DNA from: Amphiura filiformis
Taxonomy: Eukaryota > Echinodermata > Ophiuroidea > Amphilepidida > Amphiuridae
Reading direction: 5' to 3'
Length of the DNA stretch: 64,000 nucleotides
NCBI RefSeq assembly: GCF_039555335.1
Contig: NC_092637.1
Span: forward strand, 3,188,472-3,252,471
The notes beneath the pieces are model-generated. The model was given only the letters and a program-made list of their open reading frames with translations. It was not told where the DNA came from and searched no databases. Positions within the stretch are counted from its first letter, which is position 1. Every line of letters starts with the position of its first letter. Positions 27,708 through 40,244 of the stretch are shown here, in pieces. A program made the position numbers and the translations under genes.

Positions 27708-28414
27708 TTCTATGGTGTCAAATATTTTATTCTGGAGTACAAGAGTATACTCTCACATGATACTTAATATGTGATCCTAATACAGTATCTCATATTAGTT
27801 TTCATGTTCTCCTACCCACTATGGGTGGTGTCATTATAATTTTTGTTATCATCAAATATGCTCTATTTGCTTGTAGACGATGTTTTACGGTAGGTTACAT
27901 ATAGGGATACTCAACTCTGTTTAGCCAACAAATTCGTGTTGCGTTCCGATTTCTAAAAAAATCAGATTGCCGTGATGAAAATGTCTTTTTTCAATTTATC
28001 AATAGAGGATAGGATGAAGCAATGACTTTCAAAGTGACAACAAGTTACTGCCTCCGCCGAAAAGAAATACAACAGCTCTGTCGTTGTGTGTGTGTGTATT
28101 TCAGATAGACTGGTTCTATTTTTGAAATATGTGCTTATTTAAGCGTTAAGCGGCGACCTAATTATTTAATTTAATTCGGGTATGCTGAATTCAAATATTT
28201 TGTCTGCAAATTTGAACCCCATCACCCTGAAAAAAGGAACCCCAATTCCGAACAGGATCATTCAGGGGGCAAAAATAAAACATGCTTCAGATTCACTGAA
28301 AGGTAAAAATGTAACATATGTGCGCGTTGGACATAATTGTTAATTTGTTACCAACATTGCCCTTATGAACTCTCACCCTCCTGTTTGAACTCAGGACCTA
28401 ATAACTTTCCTTAT
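27708..28414. other. Intergenic, no gene seen
   Basis: No supportable coding sequence, apart from a short TG run at about 28084-28099. Confidence 0.5.
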
Positions 28415-28560
28415 GGAGTTTGTGATAGGCCCATTGCCACAAATCACCGTGGCCTCGAGTGCGACGATTGCCAATTTTGGCCACAGCACATCAAAACAGT
28501 ATGAGGAACTGCTAAAAGAGGTTACTATGGTGATTGCAAGTGATCTCACTGAAACACTCC
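28415..28560 (+). pseudogene. Possible LINE-type zinc-finger relic
   Basis: One frame reads PIATNHRGLECDDCQFW, like the middle of the PHD-like Cys/His fingers (P-x-x-x-NHRG-x-x-CDxCxxWxH) found in ORF1 or linker regions of invertebrate non-LTR elements. A frame change is needed to continue into YEELLKE. The outer cysteines are missing. Only a short match supports this. Confidence 0.3.
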
Positions 28561-28740
28561 GAAAATGACAAGAGAAGCTGGCCGAAAGGAATATATATAT
28601 ATACATCGCAAAGTTAAGTCAATTTTTGTAATGGTATTTCGATAATAGTTGGGCAACTTGCTCCTCCCCATGGTCAATTCAATATTATATTATTTCTGAT
28701 CATGTAGTTATGTACAGCCCTTTATAATACTCGTAATTTA

Positions 28741-29011
28741 GGGACCGTTCACAAACACTTGTTAGGGGGTCCTGATGCAAAAAAAAGGGGGGCTGCCATT
28801 TTTGACCCTCCTAAGGGGGCCTTGAAAAAATGACTACAAATTTTCATGGGAAAATTGAGTTTATATGCTTTTCTATGGGGTTGACCCATAATTTTCATGT
28901 CAAAAAGGGCGGGGGGGCTGAAATTTTGAGATCTCAAAAGGGGGGGCCGAAAAATTCTGGCGATGATTTTTTTTGCATCAGGGCCCCTAACAAGTGTTTG
29001 TGAACGGTCCC
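28741..29011. mobile_element. PIF/Harbinger-like MITE (TTA target duplication)
   Basis: The ends GGGACCGTTCACAAACACTT and its inverted copy form TIRs of about 40 bp (continuing GTTAGGGG and CTGATGCAAAA), flanked by TTA at 28738-28740 and 29012-29014. The interior is rich in G-runs. The 3-bp TTA duplication is the Harbinger signature. No transposase is present. Confidence 0.8.
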
Positions 29012-29919
29012 TTATTATTTCTTATACCAATAAATTGTTTTCCCTTTCATTGAAATTACTTTCATGGATCTTATACGAAAAAGTTTATATTATTGCCGCA
29101 GTTGTTTGATGGCATGTAAAACAACGTCATTTTTTAAGAAAAAATGATGGCGCTATTTATCTAGAATCGTGTTTTCATCATTACAAGGTGTAGACACTGG
29201 TATGAGTGGCATTAAACATCAGAAAAAGAGTAACAAGTAGCAAGGCAAATTTCAAAAATCTTTTTATCGTGAAATATAAGGAATAACATATATCATTTTA
29301 AATTTAAAAGAAATGTAAATAGCGCTCTCAATTTAAACATACATACAGTTTCAGGAAAAATTACCATAAAAAACAGAAAAAGATGAACAAGTTGATTTTT
29401 CCAGAATAGTTCAGATAACGTTTTGCTGGAAATTTACGTAAAATTAAATTATATTTTGTAACAGTGCAGTCAAACGTGTACTCTTTTGCATTACCGATCG
29501 ACGGATCGATATATTGGTGATAGTCAAAACTAATATTTTGTGTGATTTTTTAAAATATATATCTGATGGAGAGATGTTTTTTAATGAAAATTTTGCTGTA
29601 AGAGATACACTTCGTATTACTAAACTCTCCTTACATGGATTTTTATTTGATCACCAGATCGGTCAAAGGTCCTGATCAAACACTAGATTAACATGATACT
29701 GTATTGTTTACATGTATTAACTCATTTTGCTTAGATGATCTATAATAGTTTGGTGTTCCATTATATCGAATAAATGGTGAGAATTATAATGTCAGCAGCC
29801 TTTAACATAAGAACCATAATAAAATTCACGTTGGATATAAACGCTTGCCGGCTCTCCTGTCAGTATTTGTATGTAAACGCAATCATAGTAAGCAGTGCCA
29901 GCTATGTTTTTTGATTGGA

Positions 29920-30915
29920 AGGGGTACAGGGCGTTAGTCCGACACGTCGCTAGTCCGACACTCCGCTAGTCCGACACGCCGCTCGTCCGAATCTAAAATA
30001 CACTCTGCCAGTCCGACACGCCGCGCTATGGTTTTCAGTTTCGGACTAGCGCAGTGTCGGACTGAAGAAATGTTTTCCAGATTCGGACTAGCGCATTGTG
30101 TTTCGGATTCGGACTAGCGGCGGGTCGGACTGAAATAGTGTTTTCAGATTCGGATTAGCGGCGTTGCGGACTGTTGCCGTGGTTTTCATTTTCGGACTAC
30201 CGCATGCTTTTTTCGGACTAGCGCAGTGTTTTCCATTTTCGGACCGACGCACCCCAAGTACAGGGAATTTGTGTAATCGGACCAACGGCGCACAGTGACA
30301 TCGCCCCGATATTTTCATAGTAGAAATCGCCATGGTAGGTTGAATCCACAGCCACCTATGACCATTTTATTCGGACCTTATGAGATGCATATTATTAGCG
30401 AAGTGACTTGACTAAGGCTACTGTATATACGGGGTAATTGATTTCTCGCTCTGTGAGCAAGCTTGTATACGACATTGCTGTCAATGGTTATACGCTCTCC
30501 ACTTGAGTGAGTGCCGCTATAGCCTGCTGTGCGCTGTAGTCCATATAGGACCAACGCAATATAAAATTGAGAGTTTTGGTCAAATTTTGACTTCAAAGCG
30601 CACGGCCAATTTTCAAAGCGCACGCTAACGACTATAATATCTGTTTAACACGTATTTTCAAGTGTATGAGACCACATCTGGTTTCTTGAGAAAAATTCAT
30701 TTACGGGAGATATTCATCATTTTGTAACCCAGTATCCGAAGATTTTCGTCTGATATCAAAATCGTGCATAGCAATTCACGTGTATGGATCCCGTGTATTC
30801 ATTTTAATGTCTCTGCTGCACCAAATAATTATTAGCCAGGCGATATCGGTGTGCGGCGTGTCGGACTAGAGTGGTGTCGGACTAACGGCGTGTCGGACTG
30901 AGCGGTGCACCCCAT
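29920..30915. mobile_element. Element with tandem GTCCGACAC-type ends
   Basis: The left end GGGGTACAGGGCGTTAGTCC and right end GGACTGAGCGGTGCACCCC are inverted. Each end is built from tandem degenerate units of CTAGTCCGACACGCCG, several per end, with many further TTCGGACTAGCG variants inside from 30030 to 30245. The core 30285-30870 recurs inverted at 10567-11145. There is no coding sequence. The architecture (minisatellite-like TIRs) fits a non-autonomous DNA transposon. No clear target duplication was found. Confidence 0.65.
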
Positions 30916-31697
30916 GTGGGTGTCCTGATTGCTTCTGAAACGCAGGATAGGAAAGCGTGACACATTCTACGCTAAGTATTACGAGTATGAATCTTTATGC
31001 CCTGTCGAGCGCGCAGTGAATACGCGTATGCGCTCTGTATTGATAAATTTGAAGAAAAAAAAAGTGTGGAAAAAACAAGCCCTTCTGTAAAACCAAGGAA
31101 ATGCGCAGTGTTTGGTGTACTATTGCGCGAACGTGGTAAACGTACGTGCTGTTTGTTTTCATCTAAGACCCAATATGACCCACAATAAAAAGTTTTACTG
31201 CGTTTTGGGTGCAATTTAATCAGGGCACATTGCGTTTAATGGACTCTCACGTGACACGTTTGGGCAAATAACAGTGCGTGATTTTGAATAATTGTCTGTG
31301 AATGTAATATAAATAATAAACTCAAGTAAATGAGACGGATGCCAAATCCAATCACCTCTTTCATGTCCAATACTTTTTTGCCGGAATAAATTGGGGATAA
31401 CGTGTATTTTTAATGAATTTATGTTTATTTCAAATTTTATTTGCATCAAATTTTTTATCTAACTCATGAACTTGGGTAACACATTTGCATTATAGTCTAG
31501 GGGTATTTGTGCGGTGACATTTATTGGTAAATATGATGTTTTGAATGGATCTATGACAGGTGTGGATATATTACTACAGGTTGGCAGTTGTGATCCGACA
31601 TTCCACAAATATGGAAGAAGTCTTGGGAGCCGAGACAGGTATGCCACATTTTGTTATTCAACATGACCACTTGATGAAGCAATTTATCTTTTCAGTC

Positions 31698-31876
31698 GAT
31701 TGACTTTTTCGGTAAATACCATATGCCTTTGCGAGTACACCTGAGATGTCGTCATTTGACGTCACGCCGATCAGCGCCGGTGCGCTCAATGTTTATCGAA
31801 CATCGTTACTGCGTCAAATGATGACATCTCAGGTGTACTCGCAAAGGCTTATGGGATTTACCGAAAAGGTCAATTG
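31698..31876. mobile_element. MITE family X, copy in unit A
   Basis: Arms of about 70 bp: GACTTTTTCGGTAAATACC ... GAGATGTCGTCATTTGACG on the left and the inverse on the right, ending GGTCAATTG. A second member is at 49849-50042 in unit B, at a site about 25 bp away in the shared flanking sequence, so these are independent insertions. Confidence 0.75.
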
Positions 31877-32087
31877 TATATTTAGCCGAACAAAAAATCA
31901 TGGACATTTACATGACGCGTTTGGATAAACTATTATTTTTGAAATCATCCCCTATATGAGCCTTGATAAACATAATCTTATTGTATTAGGACAATTTATA
32001 CTTATATTTGTTTTTTCCAATTGCTACTTTAAATAATTAGTGAATCATTAGATCCCAAGGAGGTACCGGGCTGATACAAGCAATCAA

Positions 32088-32262
32088 GGGCGTAGCCGGG
32101 GGCAACGCCGCACAGAAAATTTGAGGGATAAAAAGGGGACGACAAAGAGTAAAATGTCCTTAAAATGACTAAAAATGGGACAACAAATTGGCAAATGAGG
32201 ACAAAGATTTAGCTTTCCCCCCTCCCCCACACTGACATCCTGGCTACGCTACTGCAAGCAAG
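32088..32262. repeat. GTAGCC-ended dispersed repeat
   Basis: Begins GGCGTAGCCGGGGG and ends CCTGGCTACGCTACTG, an imperfect inverted-repeat pair. Relatives are at 46973-47060, 50470-50622 and 62287-62412 (shared inner words GGGGACGAC and TGTCCTTAAAATG). A related type lies at 12218 and 13772. Confidence 0.6.
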
Positions 32263-33115
32263 GGAATTGGCATGTGCATTCCTTATTGGTCACCTATTAG
32301 GAAATACGTTATTAACCAACGTTAGTCCTTTGTGCAATTCCGATCTCAAAGTTTATATAAAGGCCAAATTCAAAGTTGCGTAATTTAAAAAAAAAGGTCG
32401 AAAGTCTGCACTTGGGCTCCACACGGGTCAAAACAGACACATTTCTCCGATTTTGATGATAATGGTGTCAAAACATGGGACTTGTTATAATAATTTAAAT
32501 GAAGAATAATTTGCAATATTATGTTTCGTTACCTATTTAGCACAGTAAGACGGGTCAATATCCATTCAATACATTTGATGTGTTTCTTTGGTTGTGCAAA
32601 CTGTTCATTTTTGGATTGCTATTACAAAGCAGTAATCTGCTACCATTAAAAAAAATCAAAATCAGAGGAAATTGTCTGTTTTTACCCATGTAGTGCCCAA
32701 AATTTGACCTTTTTGCTCATAACTCCAGAACGTTGTTGCAGAAATGCGATATTTACTGAATACTTACGACCAGAGAATGATTTTGAATTGTTAGCATAAT
32801 TTTGACCCCTATATAATTTGGCTGAATTGTGTGAGTAATACTGGTATTATCTCTTAGTCAAAAAGGTCATGCAAAATGGGGGTTTTATGCGAAGCCCACC
32901 AGATGGGAAAGTGAAAATTTACGAGTGTGAAGGAGTACCACTTTCTGAGCATTTCATGAAGCCAAGTACTATGGAAGCTCTGAAGACGTGGCAAGCAAGG
33001 CAGGAGGATGTCTTCGTTGTAACATACCCCAAAGCAGGTACAGTGTACTTATACATGCATACATACATACACACATTCTAGAAAGAGAGCAAACCGTGAC
33101 AATAATCATCTAACC

Positions 33116-33116
<1 letters not shown>

Positions 33117-33197
<81 letters not shown>
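33117..33197 (+). repeat. (TCAA)n microsatellite
   Basis: About 80 bp of TCAA tetramers in intron 1 of copy A. A similar run is at 55936-56038 in intron 1 of copy B. Confidence 0.95.
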
Positions 33198-34149
33198 CTT
33201 TGTTCCCGTAATCCAAATTCACTCTGACTGCAATCATACAAGTCATGGCGGAGACGTCGAAATGCCAATCAGGACCATTCTCGGAAGTGGGGGGTGTTCC
33301 GAATCGGTCTGGTGCTAATGCGTCTGCAGCACACGAGTGCATTATTTTATGCAACCCCAAGTAATGAGTGTCACCATACAAGTGTTACAAGTGTTGGAAA
33401 TGCAAGCAAATGATTATAAATGAATCAATCAATCTAGTATGGTCGTTGAAGATAAAAAACAGGTACTACCCGGAAAAAATTGTTAACAAGCTGATTTTTG
33501 CACCAGATAAGTAGAATGCAATATAGAATAACATATCCAAAATCCGCAAAAATCCGCCATGGGGAATTTGTTTTATCCAAGATGGCCGCCAAAATGCCCA
33601 CCAAAACATATAATTTGCTGTATCTCAGCTTCTGAAGCAGATATGATGATGCTTTTAGTGTCTTTGAATAGGTGTAAGAGGTCAGAGAATTCATATGTGA
33701 ACATATTTAGAACACTGATGTCTTTATTTACACTAAAATCCAAGATGGCCACCAAAATGGCCGCCATACCATATAATTAGCTGTATCTCAGCTTCTGAAG
33801 CAGATATGATGATGATTATAGTGATTTTGAATAGGTTTTGGAGGTCATGTGATTCAAAAATGCAATTATCTATAACACTGATGACTTCATTCACACAGCA
33901 ATCGACGATGGTTGCCAAAATGGCCGCTACCACATGATATAATTGGCTATATATTTGCTTCTGAAGCATACATGAAAATGACTTGCTGTGTCTTTGTATA
34001 GGTTTTAGGGACAAAAGATTCAATTTATTACATAACGCACTGAAGTCTTCCCTCACACTCGAATCCAAGATGGAAAACTAAAATGAATATAATATACATA
34101 ATTAGCTCTCGCTACATAGCTACTGAAAATGCTTTTAATCTATCGTAGA

Positions 34150-34800
34150 ATATATAGGTTCTTGGGGCATAGGTTTTAGGGATCACAGATTATAATTTTG
34201 CTATTACTTTTCACACTGCAAGTAATAATCTCCTCAGTATTTCAGCAAATTTTAAGACAGTTAAGTCCATTTTTGCTTTAGCATCCGTTACTTCCACAAG
34301 GATTCCTGGAGGATAGTTTACACTTGTATCAAATAAACTGAAGCAAGCTTTGAGGTGCTGAATCCAAACTAATCTGTCATGACTGGTGTACATGTACTCA
34401 TGGACTGATGCAGAGAGTTTCCAAGTGAACCCTATTGCTCTTAATCATCAAAGTCATTGGTTGTGAGCTTGTAGCCGAGGGAAACCCAAAGTACTGCTCA
34501 CCCGCTTGCAAATGATTCTGCAGGCTGTGCAAATATGCCGCTCTTTCAGCAGGTAGAAGCTTCTGTGTATTAAGAGATGTCTTGTTTGAGGATACCACAG
34601 TGATGAATTTGGCGAAGAGTAGACCGTTTAGAGAATCTCCTTACTTGCCATCATCCCGGGCCACCATATAAGATAACAAACATTCTGATGCCGGATTCAC
34701 CAATTTGTTGAACTTGTTCTACTGTCTCCTCAGGATTACTCATAACCACAGGCAACTGCTGTAATTCCGGTGACTGTTTTTCTTCAACAGATTAGTTTTC
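34150..34800 (-). pseudogene. Decayed transposon protein, Cys-rich C-terminus (left arm)
   Basis: Read on the minus strand, frames give IGESGIRMFVILYGG, then KLLPAERAAYLHSLQ, then after slips LDSAPQSLLQFI, KCKLSSRNPCGSNGC and SKNGLNCLKIC. The ordered Cys pattern (KCK-x5-PC-x3-C-x-C-x-KNGL-x-C) resembles the Cys-rich tail of repetitive ORFs scattered through invertebrate genomes. Stops and shifts are frequent. The function of that family is not known to me. Confidence 0.5.
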
Positions 34801-34919
34801 ATGTTTTCACGTTTTAATGTAGCAGAAGTGGTGTCACAACAACCACTCGATGCACGGATGAACAGAAGATGGGATGTCACTACTTCACCAGGTCTTTAAC
34901 TTTCTATACCACCAACCCT

Positions 34920-35860
34920 TTCTTCTGTGACATATTTGATTATCACCTTTAATCCTGCCATCCCGGGTGATGCAGCTTGTGCCTTGTTCAAACTTTCCAA
35001 CTGCATCCGTGAGTTACAAGCTTGGCTCACCAGTAACAGGCTTAAGCTCAATATGGCCAAGACTGAGTTTTTTGCTGCCTCTTCTGATTATCACTACATT
35101 AATCTCAAACATCTCACCCTCTATTTGGATGGGTTGGAGATCTCTGTATCTTTACCCATAAATAATTTAGGGGTCATTTTTGACCATGACATGAAGATGT
35201 CCAGTTATGTTGCGCATTTGTCCAAAACTTTGAACTGGTAGATTGGCAATATTTGGAGGATTAGGCGTTTCCTCAGTTTTGATGCGTGTACCAATGCGGT
35301 TAGGACTCTCGTCCTGTCCAAGATTGATTACTGCTCCTCCTTGCTCAATGGCATTTCCCAGAAAAACCTCACCCACCTGCAGCTTCTCCAGAATAAGTGC
35401 GCCAGACTCATTTTCAGAGAGCCAAAATATACTCATACCTCTCCTTTGCTTCATAGTCTGCACTGGCTTCCAGTTGCTAAATGTGTCCAGTTCCGCACTC
35501 TCGTCCATGTTTATAAGGTCCTAGATTCATCTACACCTGCCTGTCATCCATACTTCACACTTGTCATTCTGGGTACTCATTGCGCTCTACTGCTGCCACT
35601 TGGCTTTCCATTCCGAGATCCCACAAGTTGGCTGGTGACAGAGCATTTTCCATCATTGCCCCTGTTTTATGGAATGACTTGCCTTTCCACATTCGTGACT
35701 CTGCAAATGTCTAAACCTTCAAAACGAACCTGAAAACTCACCTATTCACCTAATGTTTCCTCCCTCTTGCATTTTTCCTTTTCCATAGCTTTGTTTCCTC
35801 ATTTAAAAAGCACTCTCTAAGTCTGTGTATTATTATATTATTATCATTATTATTATTCCT
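34920..35860 (+). pseudogene. 5'-truncated CR1-like LINE, reverse-transcriptase C-terminal part
   Basis: Readable pieces include LQAWLTSNRLKLNMAKTEF, LGVIFDHDMKMSSYVAHLSK, KIDYCSSLLNGISQ, LQLLQNKCARLIF and LHWLPVAKCVQFRTLVHVYK, the order seen after the catalytic core in CR1/L2-type RTs. A TGA at 35239 and later shifts break it. The 3' end is a TTAT/TTA-type run at about 35827-35860, as expected for CR1-like tails. It is inserted in the centre of the inverted element. Confidence 0.8.
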
Positions 35861-36099
35861 CTGAATGGAAGTAGATACCGGCCATATTCTGGTTCCAGTG
35901 GTAATAAATCAAAAGGACAAGTATAAAACCTGTGTCATCTGCTACCTCTGTTACTTCTCTTCCTTAAGGCAAATTGAAGGGTACATGCCACTATCAAGGT
36001 GTCTACATATCCAGCACTATCATTGTGCACGATCTGAACATTGGCTTCCAAGTATCTACCCAGCAAAGAGATGATCTAACCATAGATCATTAAATGGTC

Positions 36100-37090
36100 T
36101 ATGATCTAACTTATTTGTCATTCATTGTGATTGCATCAGCTGTGACAAGACAGGTAGGGGTAAACATTCAGAATTACATTATGAATCTTAAAGAAGCGCC
36201 AGGTAAAAGAAATGACCAAGTGAGGTCTTTAGATCATCTGCTTTCATCAGCAATTCAGGTTGATAAACAGAAAATCCATATTAAGTCATCTGCTTTCACG
36301 CCTTGTAGCTATAGTACAGAGGAAAAACAGTGTGACTTCATAATATGATCTTGCCACAATTGCCACTTCTCTATTGAAGGATAATGCTATATGCGTAAAC
36401 CAGTGAAAGCACAGATAGCAAAGCCTAAACGGTGTGAAATCGTCTTAGCAAAGGGAGCAACTTATGCATGTTCTTAATGGCAGCGCTCTTTCTTCATAAG
36501 GTTTAAATGAAGTAAAAAAATGTAGCAATGCAATTTTCAATCATGTGCGTTCAAGATATGGAAACTGTTGCGTTGTTTTTGATGGCTACGCACAGGGTCT
36601 GTCAATAAAAGACCCGATGATGAGCACCAGAGAAGAGTGGGGGAAACATGTGCAGATATCCAGCTCACAGAATCTATGAAGACTCACCACAACCAGCAGA
36701 TCTTCCTTTATATCTCGAATTGAGAAGAACAAAAGTCAGTTCATCTCGTTATTGGGTCGATACATGGAAACCATTGATAGTAACATCAAATCTAGATCAA
36801 TCAGGAATTACAGCAGCTATCTTGAGGCGACAGTAGAACAAAATTGGTGAAGCCGGCATCAGATTGTTTGTTATCTTTATATGGTGGCAAGTAAGAAGAT
36901 TCTCTAAACGGTCTACCCTTCACCAAATTCATAACTATGTTATCCTCAAGCAAGGCATCATGTAATACACAGAATCTTCTACTGATTGAAAGAGCGGCAT
37001 ATTTCCACAGCCTGCAGAATCATTTGCAAGCGGGTGCGCAATGCTTTGGGTTAAGCTCGCAACCAATGACTTTGATGATCAAGAGCATAA
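36100..37090 (+). pseudogene. Decayed transposon protein (right arm and centre)
   Basis: Frames give VVFDGYAQGLSIKDP at about 36577, then CADIQLTESMKTHHNQQIF and EKNKSQFISLLGRYMET, followed by sequence matching the minus-strand relic of the left arm (IGEAGIR, ERAAYFHSLQNHLQAG). The VFDGY and SNEKNK-type blocks resemble the same repetitive invertebrate ORF family. It is heavily frameshifted. The left and right relics were one gene type duplicated in inverted orientation. Confidence 0.45.
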
Positions 37091-39418
37091 GAGCATCCAG
37101 AACATATTCAAAGATTAAAATCATCATCGGCTGTATAGCGAGAGCTAATTATGTATAATAGTACTTTGAATAGTCATTTTGGTTGTTATCTTGGATTCCA
37201 GTGTGAGTGAAGACTTCAGTTGCGGTCAAATTATTGAATTCTTCATCACCTAAAACCTATTCAAAGTCACAAAAATCATTGATATATCTGCTTCAGACGC
37301 AAAGATAGCTAATAATGTCATATGGTGGCAGCCATTTTGGTAGCCATCTTGGATTCCTGTGTGAATGAAGACATTAGTGTTTTAGATAATTGCATATTTG
37401 AATTATATTACCTCCAAAACCTATTCAAAGACACTAAAATCATCATCATATCTGCTTCAGAAGCTGGGATACAGCTAATTACATGTTGTGGCGGCCATTT
37501 TGGCAGCCATCTTGGATTCAAGTGTGAGTGAAGACATCGGTGTTCTAGATGTGTACAAATTTGAATTCTCTGACCTCTTACACCTATTCAAAGACACTAA
37601 AATCATCATCATATCTGATTCAGATGATGATATATAGCAAGTTATATGTTATGGCGGCCATTTTGGCGGCCATCTTGGATAAAACAAATTCCCCACGGCG
37701 GATTTTTGCGGATGTTGGATATGTTGGTCTATAATGCATTCTGATTATCTGGTGCAAAAATCAGCTTGTTAACAATTTTTTCCACGTCAAAATGTTCAAC
37801 GACCAGACTAATCCGCAAGAAAACTAGTTATCGCTATCTAAAAGTGTATGAATGATGCTTATTTATTTCCATTGTCATATCGGTAATTAAATGAACACTT
37901 TAGTATTTGTCTAATTGCTATCATTTATATCAAGTGATATAAATTTGGCATGTTTAGTAACCATGGTAACCTGCTATTCAATATTCAATATTTTATTAAA
38001 GGAACTACTTGGACACAAGAAATAGTTTCGGCAATTGTAAAGGATGGTGATCTGGATCCAGTCAACAAGACGCATACCACATTTCGAACGCCATTTCTCG
38101 AGGCTACATTACTTCATTCAACAAAGGTATTTGCTAAACGTAGTTTAATTATTTTAATTGAAACACAAATATACAGCGTTTAGTGTATATTATATTTATC
38201 TCAAATATTATTTGTGACTCGTTCCTGTGCCCGTGTCATGTTGACAGACCTGCATTTACCTTAAAAAAGAAAGAATAAAGCGCAGTGATTTATAATGCGA
38301 TACGCACAGGCACAACGCCTAGACCTCTCGCACCATAGACGAACGCCGCATCGATTGATCTTACTTAACTACCTTAAAAATACATGCCTTAAAAAAGAAG
38401 TTGTCAAATATGATATGATCAGATTGACGAAATTTGAATCAAATTTGGAAGCATTTTTGAGTGCATGTAACTTGTGCATTCAGAGAACCAGGCAGTGAAT
38501 CTCTCTGAATTGCTTGCTTTTTGAGCAAACGAAATGCGTGTTTGATCTTCGGGTATATTCAATGCATTATCTTAATGTGGTCTACTTTGTACCAAAGATG
38601 CATAATTTGGCAAACTTTTCTCAATCTGCGATAACTGTTCCTGTCTGGGAGAGCCCTGCATGGATTCTAAGGGGTGCTGGATAATCTATGACTGGGCCTA
38701 TATGCCCTAGTTTATACACAATCAGCAGTTCTTATGCATTAAGCCCTGGTTTGTTTAGCTTGCAAAAAATAAGTACTTTCCTACAAGCTTTGTTTAACAT
38801 CGTGGCAATTTGATCATCTCACTTTAGGTCTTTTGCATGATGATACCTAATAATTTTACTTTTTATTCGGTGACTGTCCAAGAATGAAGTTTAGCCACAG
38901 ATATTGAAAGGGTTCCAATATATCTGTGGTTTAACATTGGTATCCACGGGGACTGATATCACTCATGGTCAAATCATCCACATATTTCAGGCATTTATAT
39001 CTGCATCTATATTCATAGCCTGGGCACTGTTACACATTGTTACAAATAATTAGGGCCAGTTCTGTGCCATGCGGAACACCCCTGTTAACATAGCCTAGTC
39101 AGATCCATTGATTTCTACCAGTAATGAGGTTAATAACCATCGACTGTTTGATTGACAGTGACAAATCCATATTAAGGGGATTCTATGAGTTAACTTCTAA
39201 ATACCATGTAAATTATAAATCTTTTTTTATGTTAAGACACGAGGTGTCTGAAACACTGAAATGAGGTTCAAAGTAGCAATATTTTTCCCGGACAGAAAGA
39301 GAAAGAGAAATTAAAACCTAGCTTAGCCAGTCAAAATGTTTAGATTTAATCAAACCGGTTTTCGTTTCCTCTACCCGCTTTCTTTCTGGGTCACTGGATA
39401 GGATATCGACGTCCCACC

Positions 39419-39727
39419 CATAGACATACCACCTAGACCTATTACTGCCCATCCTTTACCACAGCGGGAGGTGAAGCCCCGTATCCAAGGTGATATTGAC
39501 GGATTGACGGGGTTACTAGGCGCGGAGAAATATCGCATACATGTTTGACGCGCTCGTTTGCGTGATTACTGCGCCGTTATCGCCGCGTCAAATGCAACAT
39601 GTTCCATAGACGCGAACATGTCTGCTTGTTTGCGTCCGGGTATGCGTCCTTGTCAAATTCGTTGCTATGCAGTGTCGGCTTCACTACGCGAGTCAAAGTC
39701 ATTGGTCTAGGTTCTCGTTTGTCTGGG
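39419..39727. mobile_element. hAT-like MITE inside exon 3 of copy A
   Basis: Flanked by the 8-bp direct repeat GTCCCACC (39411-39418 and 39728-39735), which occurs once in copy B at the same codons (58407-58414). The ends are imperfect TIRs sharing AGACA and ACCTAGACC spacing. At 309 bp it has no transposase. It adds 317 bp in total, not a multiple of three, and introduces a stop. Confidence 0.85.
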
Positions 39728-40244
39728 GTCCCACCAACCCACGAAATTATAAACAAGATGAAGTCTCCTCGTACCATCAAATCTCATCTACCAGGACACC
39801 TACTGCCACCTGACGTCATGAAGAAGAAAGCAAGGATTGTCTATGTAGCCAGGAATCCCAAGGATTTAGCTGTGTCATATTTTCACTTTACTAGAATTAG
39901 GTATACTGCGCTACCCCAATATGAAACCTGGAATGACTTTTTTGAAGATTTTTATGCTGGAAAAGGTGAGTATAATTCTGCTTGATCAAATTTAAATACA
40001 AAGCACTTTTATCAAAATCATCAAATTCAAAATTCAGATATTGCATGCAAAAACCCAAACAAAAATTTTTCTACAAAAGAAAAGATTTCAGATTTCCAAA
40101 ATACTGCATAAAAGGCATGTTTTTGAAACAAAATAATCAAACAATTAAAACATTTGAGGCAGCATACTTATATAACAAGAAAATTCATCATTTAGTATTT
40201 GCGATAAATAAACACATTTCACCAATTATAAAACAATTATGCAG

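Larger units (their letters stand above)
33440..37805. mobile_element. 4.4-kb composite with ~1-kb inverted arms in intron 1 of copy A
   Basis: The outer ends TGGTCGTTGAA and TTCAACGACCA are inverted. From them the left arm (33440 to about 34735) and right arm (about 36822 to 37805) are long inverted copies, sharing AAAAAATTGTTAACAAGC and several AAGATGGC(C/T)GCCA words. Each arm carries part of the same decayed protein-coding sequence, pointing outward. The centre holds a 5'-truncated LINE. Intron 1 of copy B lacks it. It looks like a large foldback-type element later hit by a LINE, but the class is unknown and no target duplication could be defined. Confidence 0.65.

Noticed and set aside
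39599-39985. 128-codon frame that looks like a short sulfotransferase gene
   Set aside because: It starts inside the hAT-like insertion and reads into the remainder of exon 3 of copy A.
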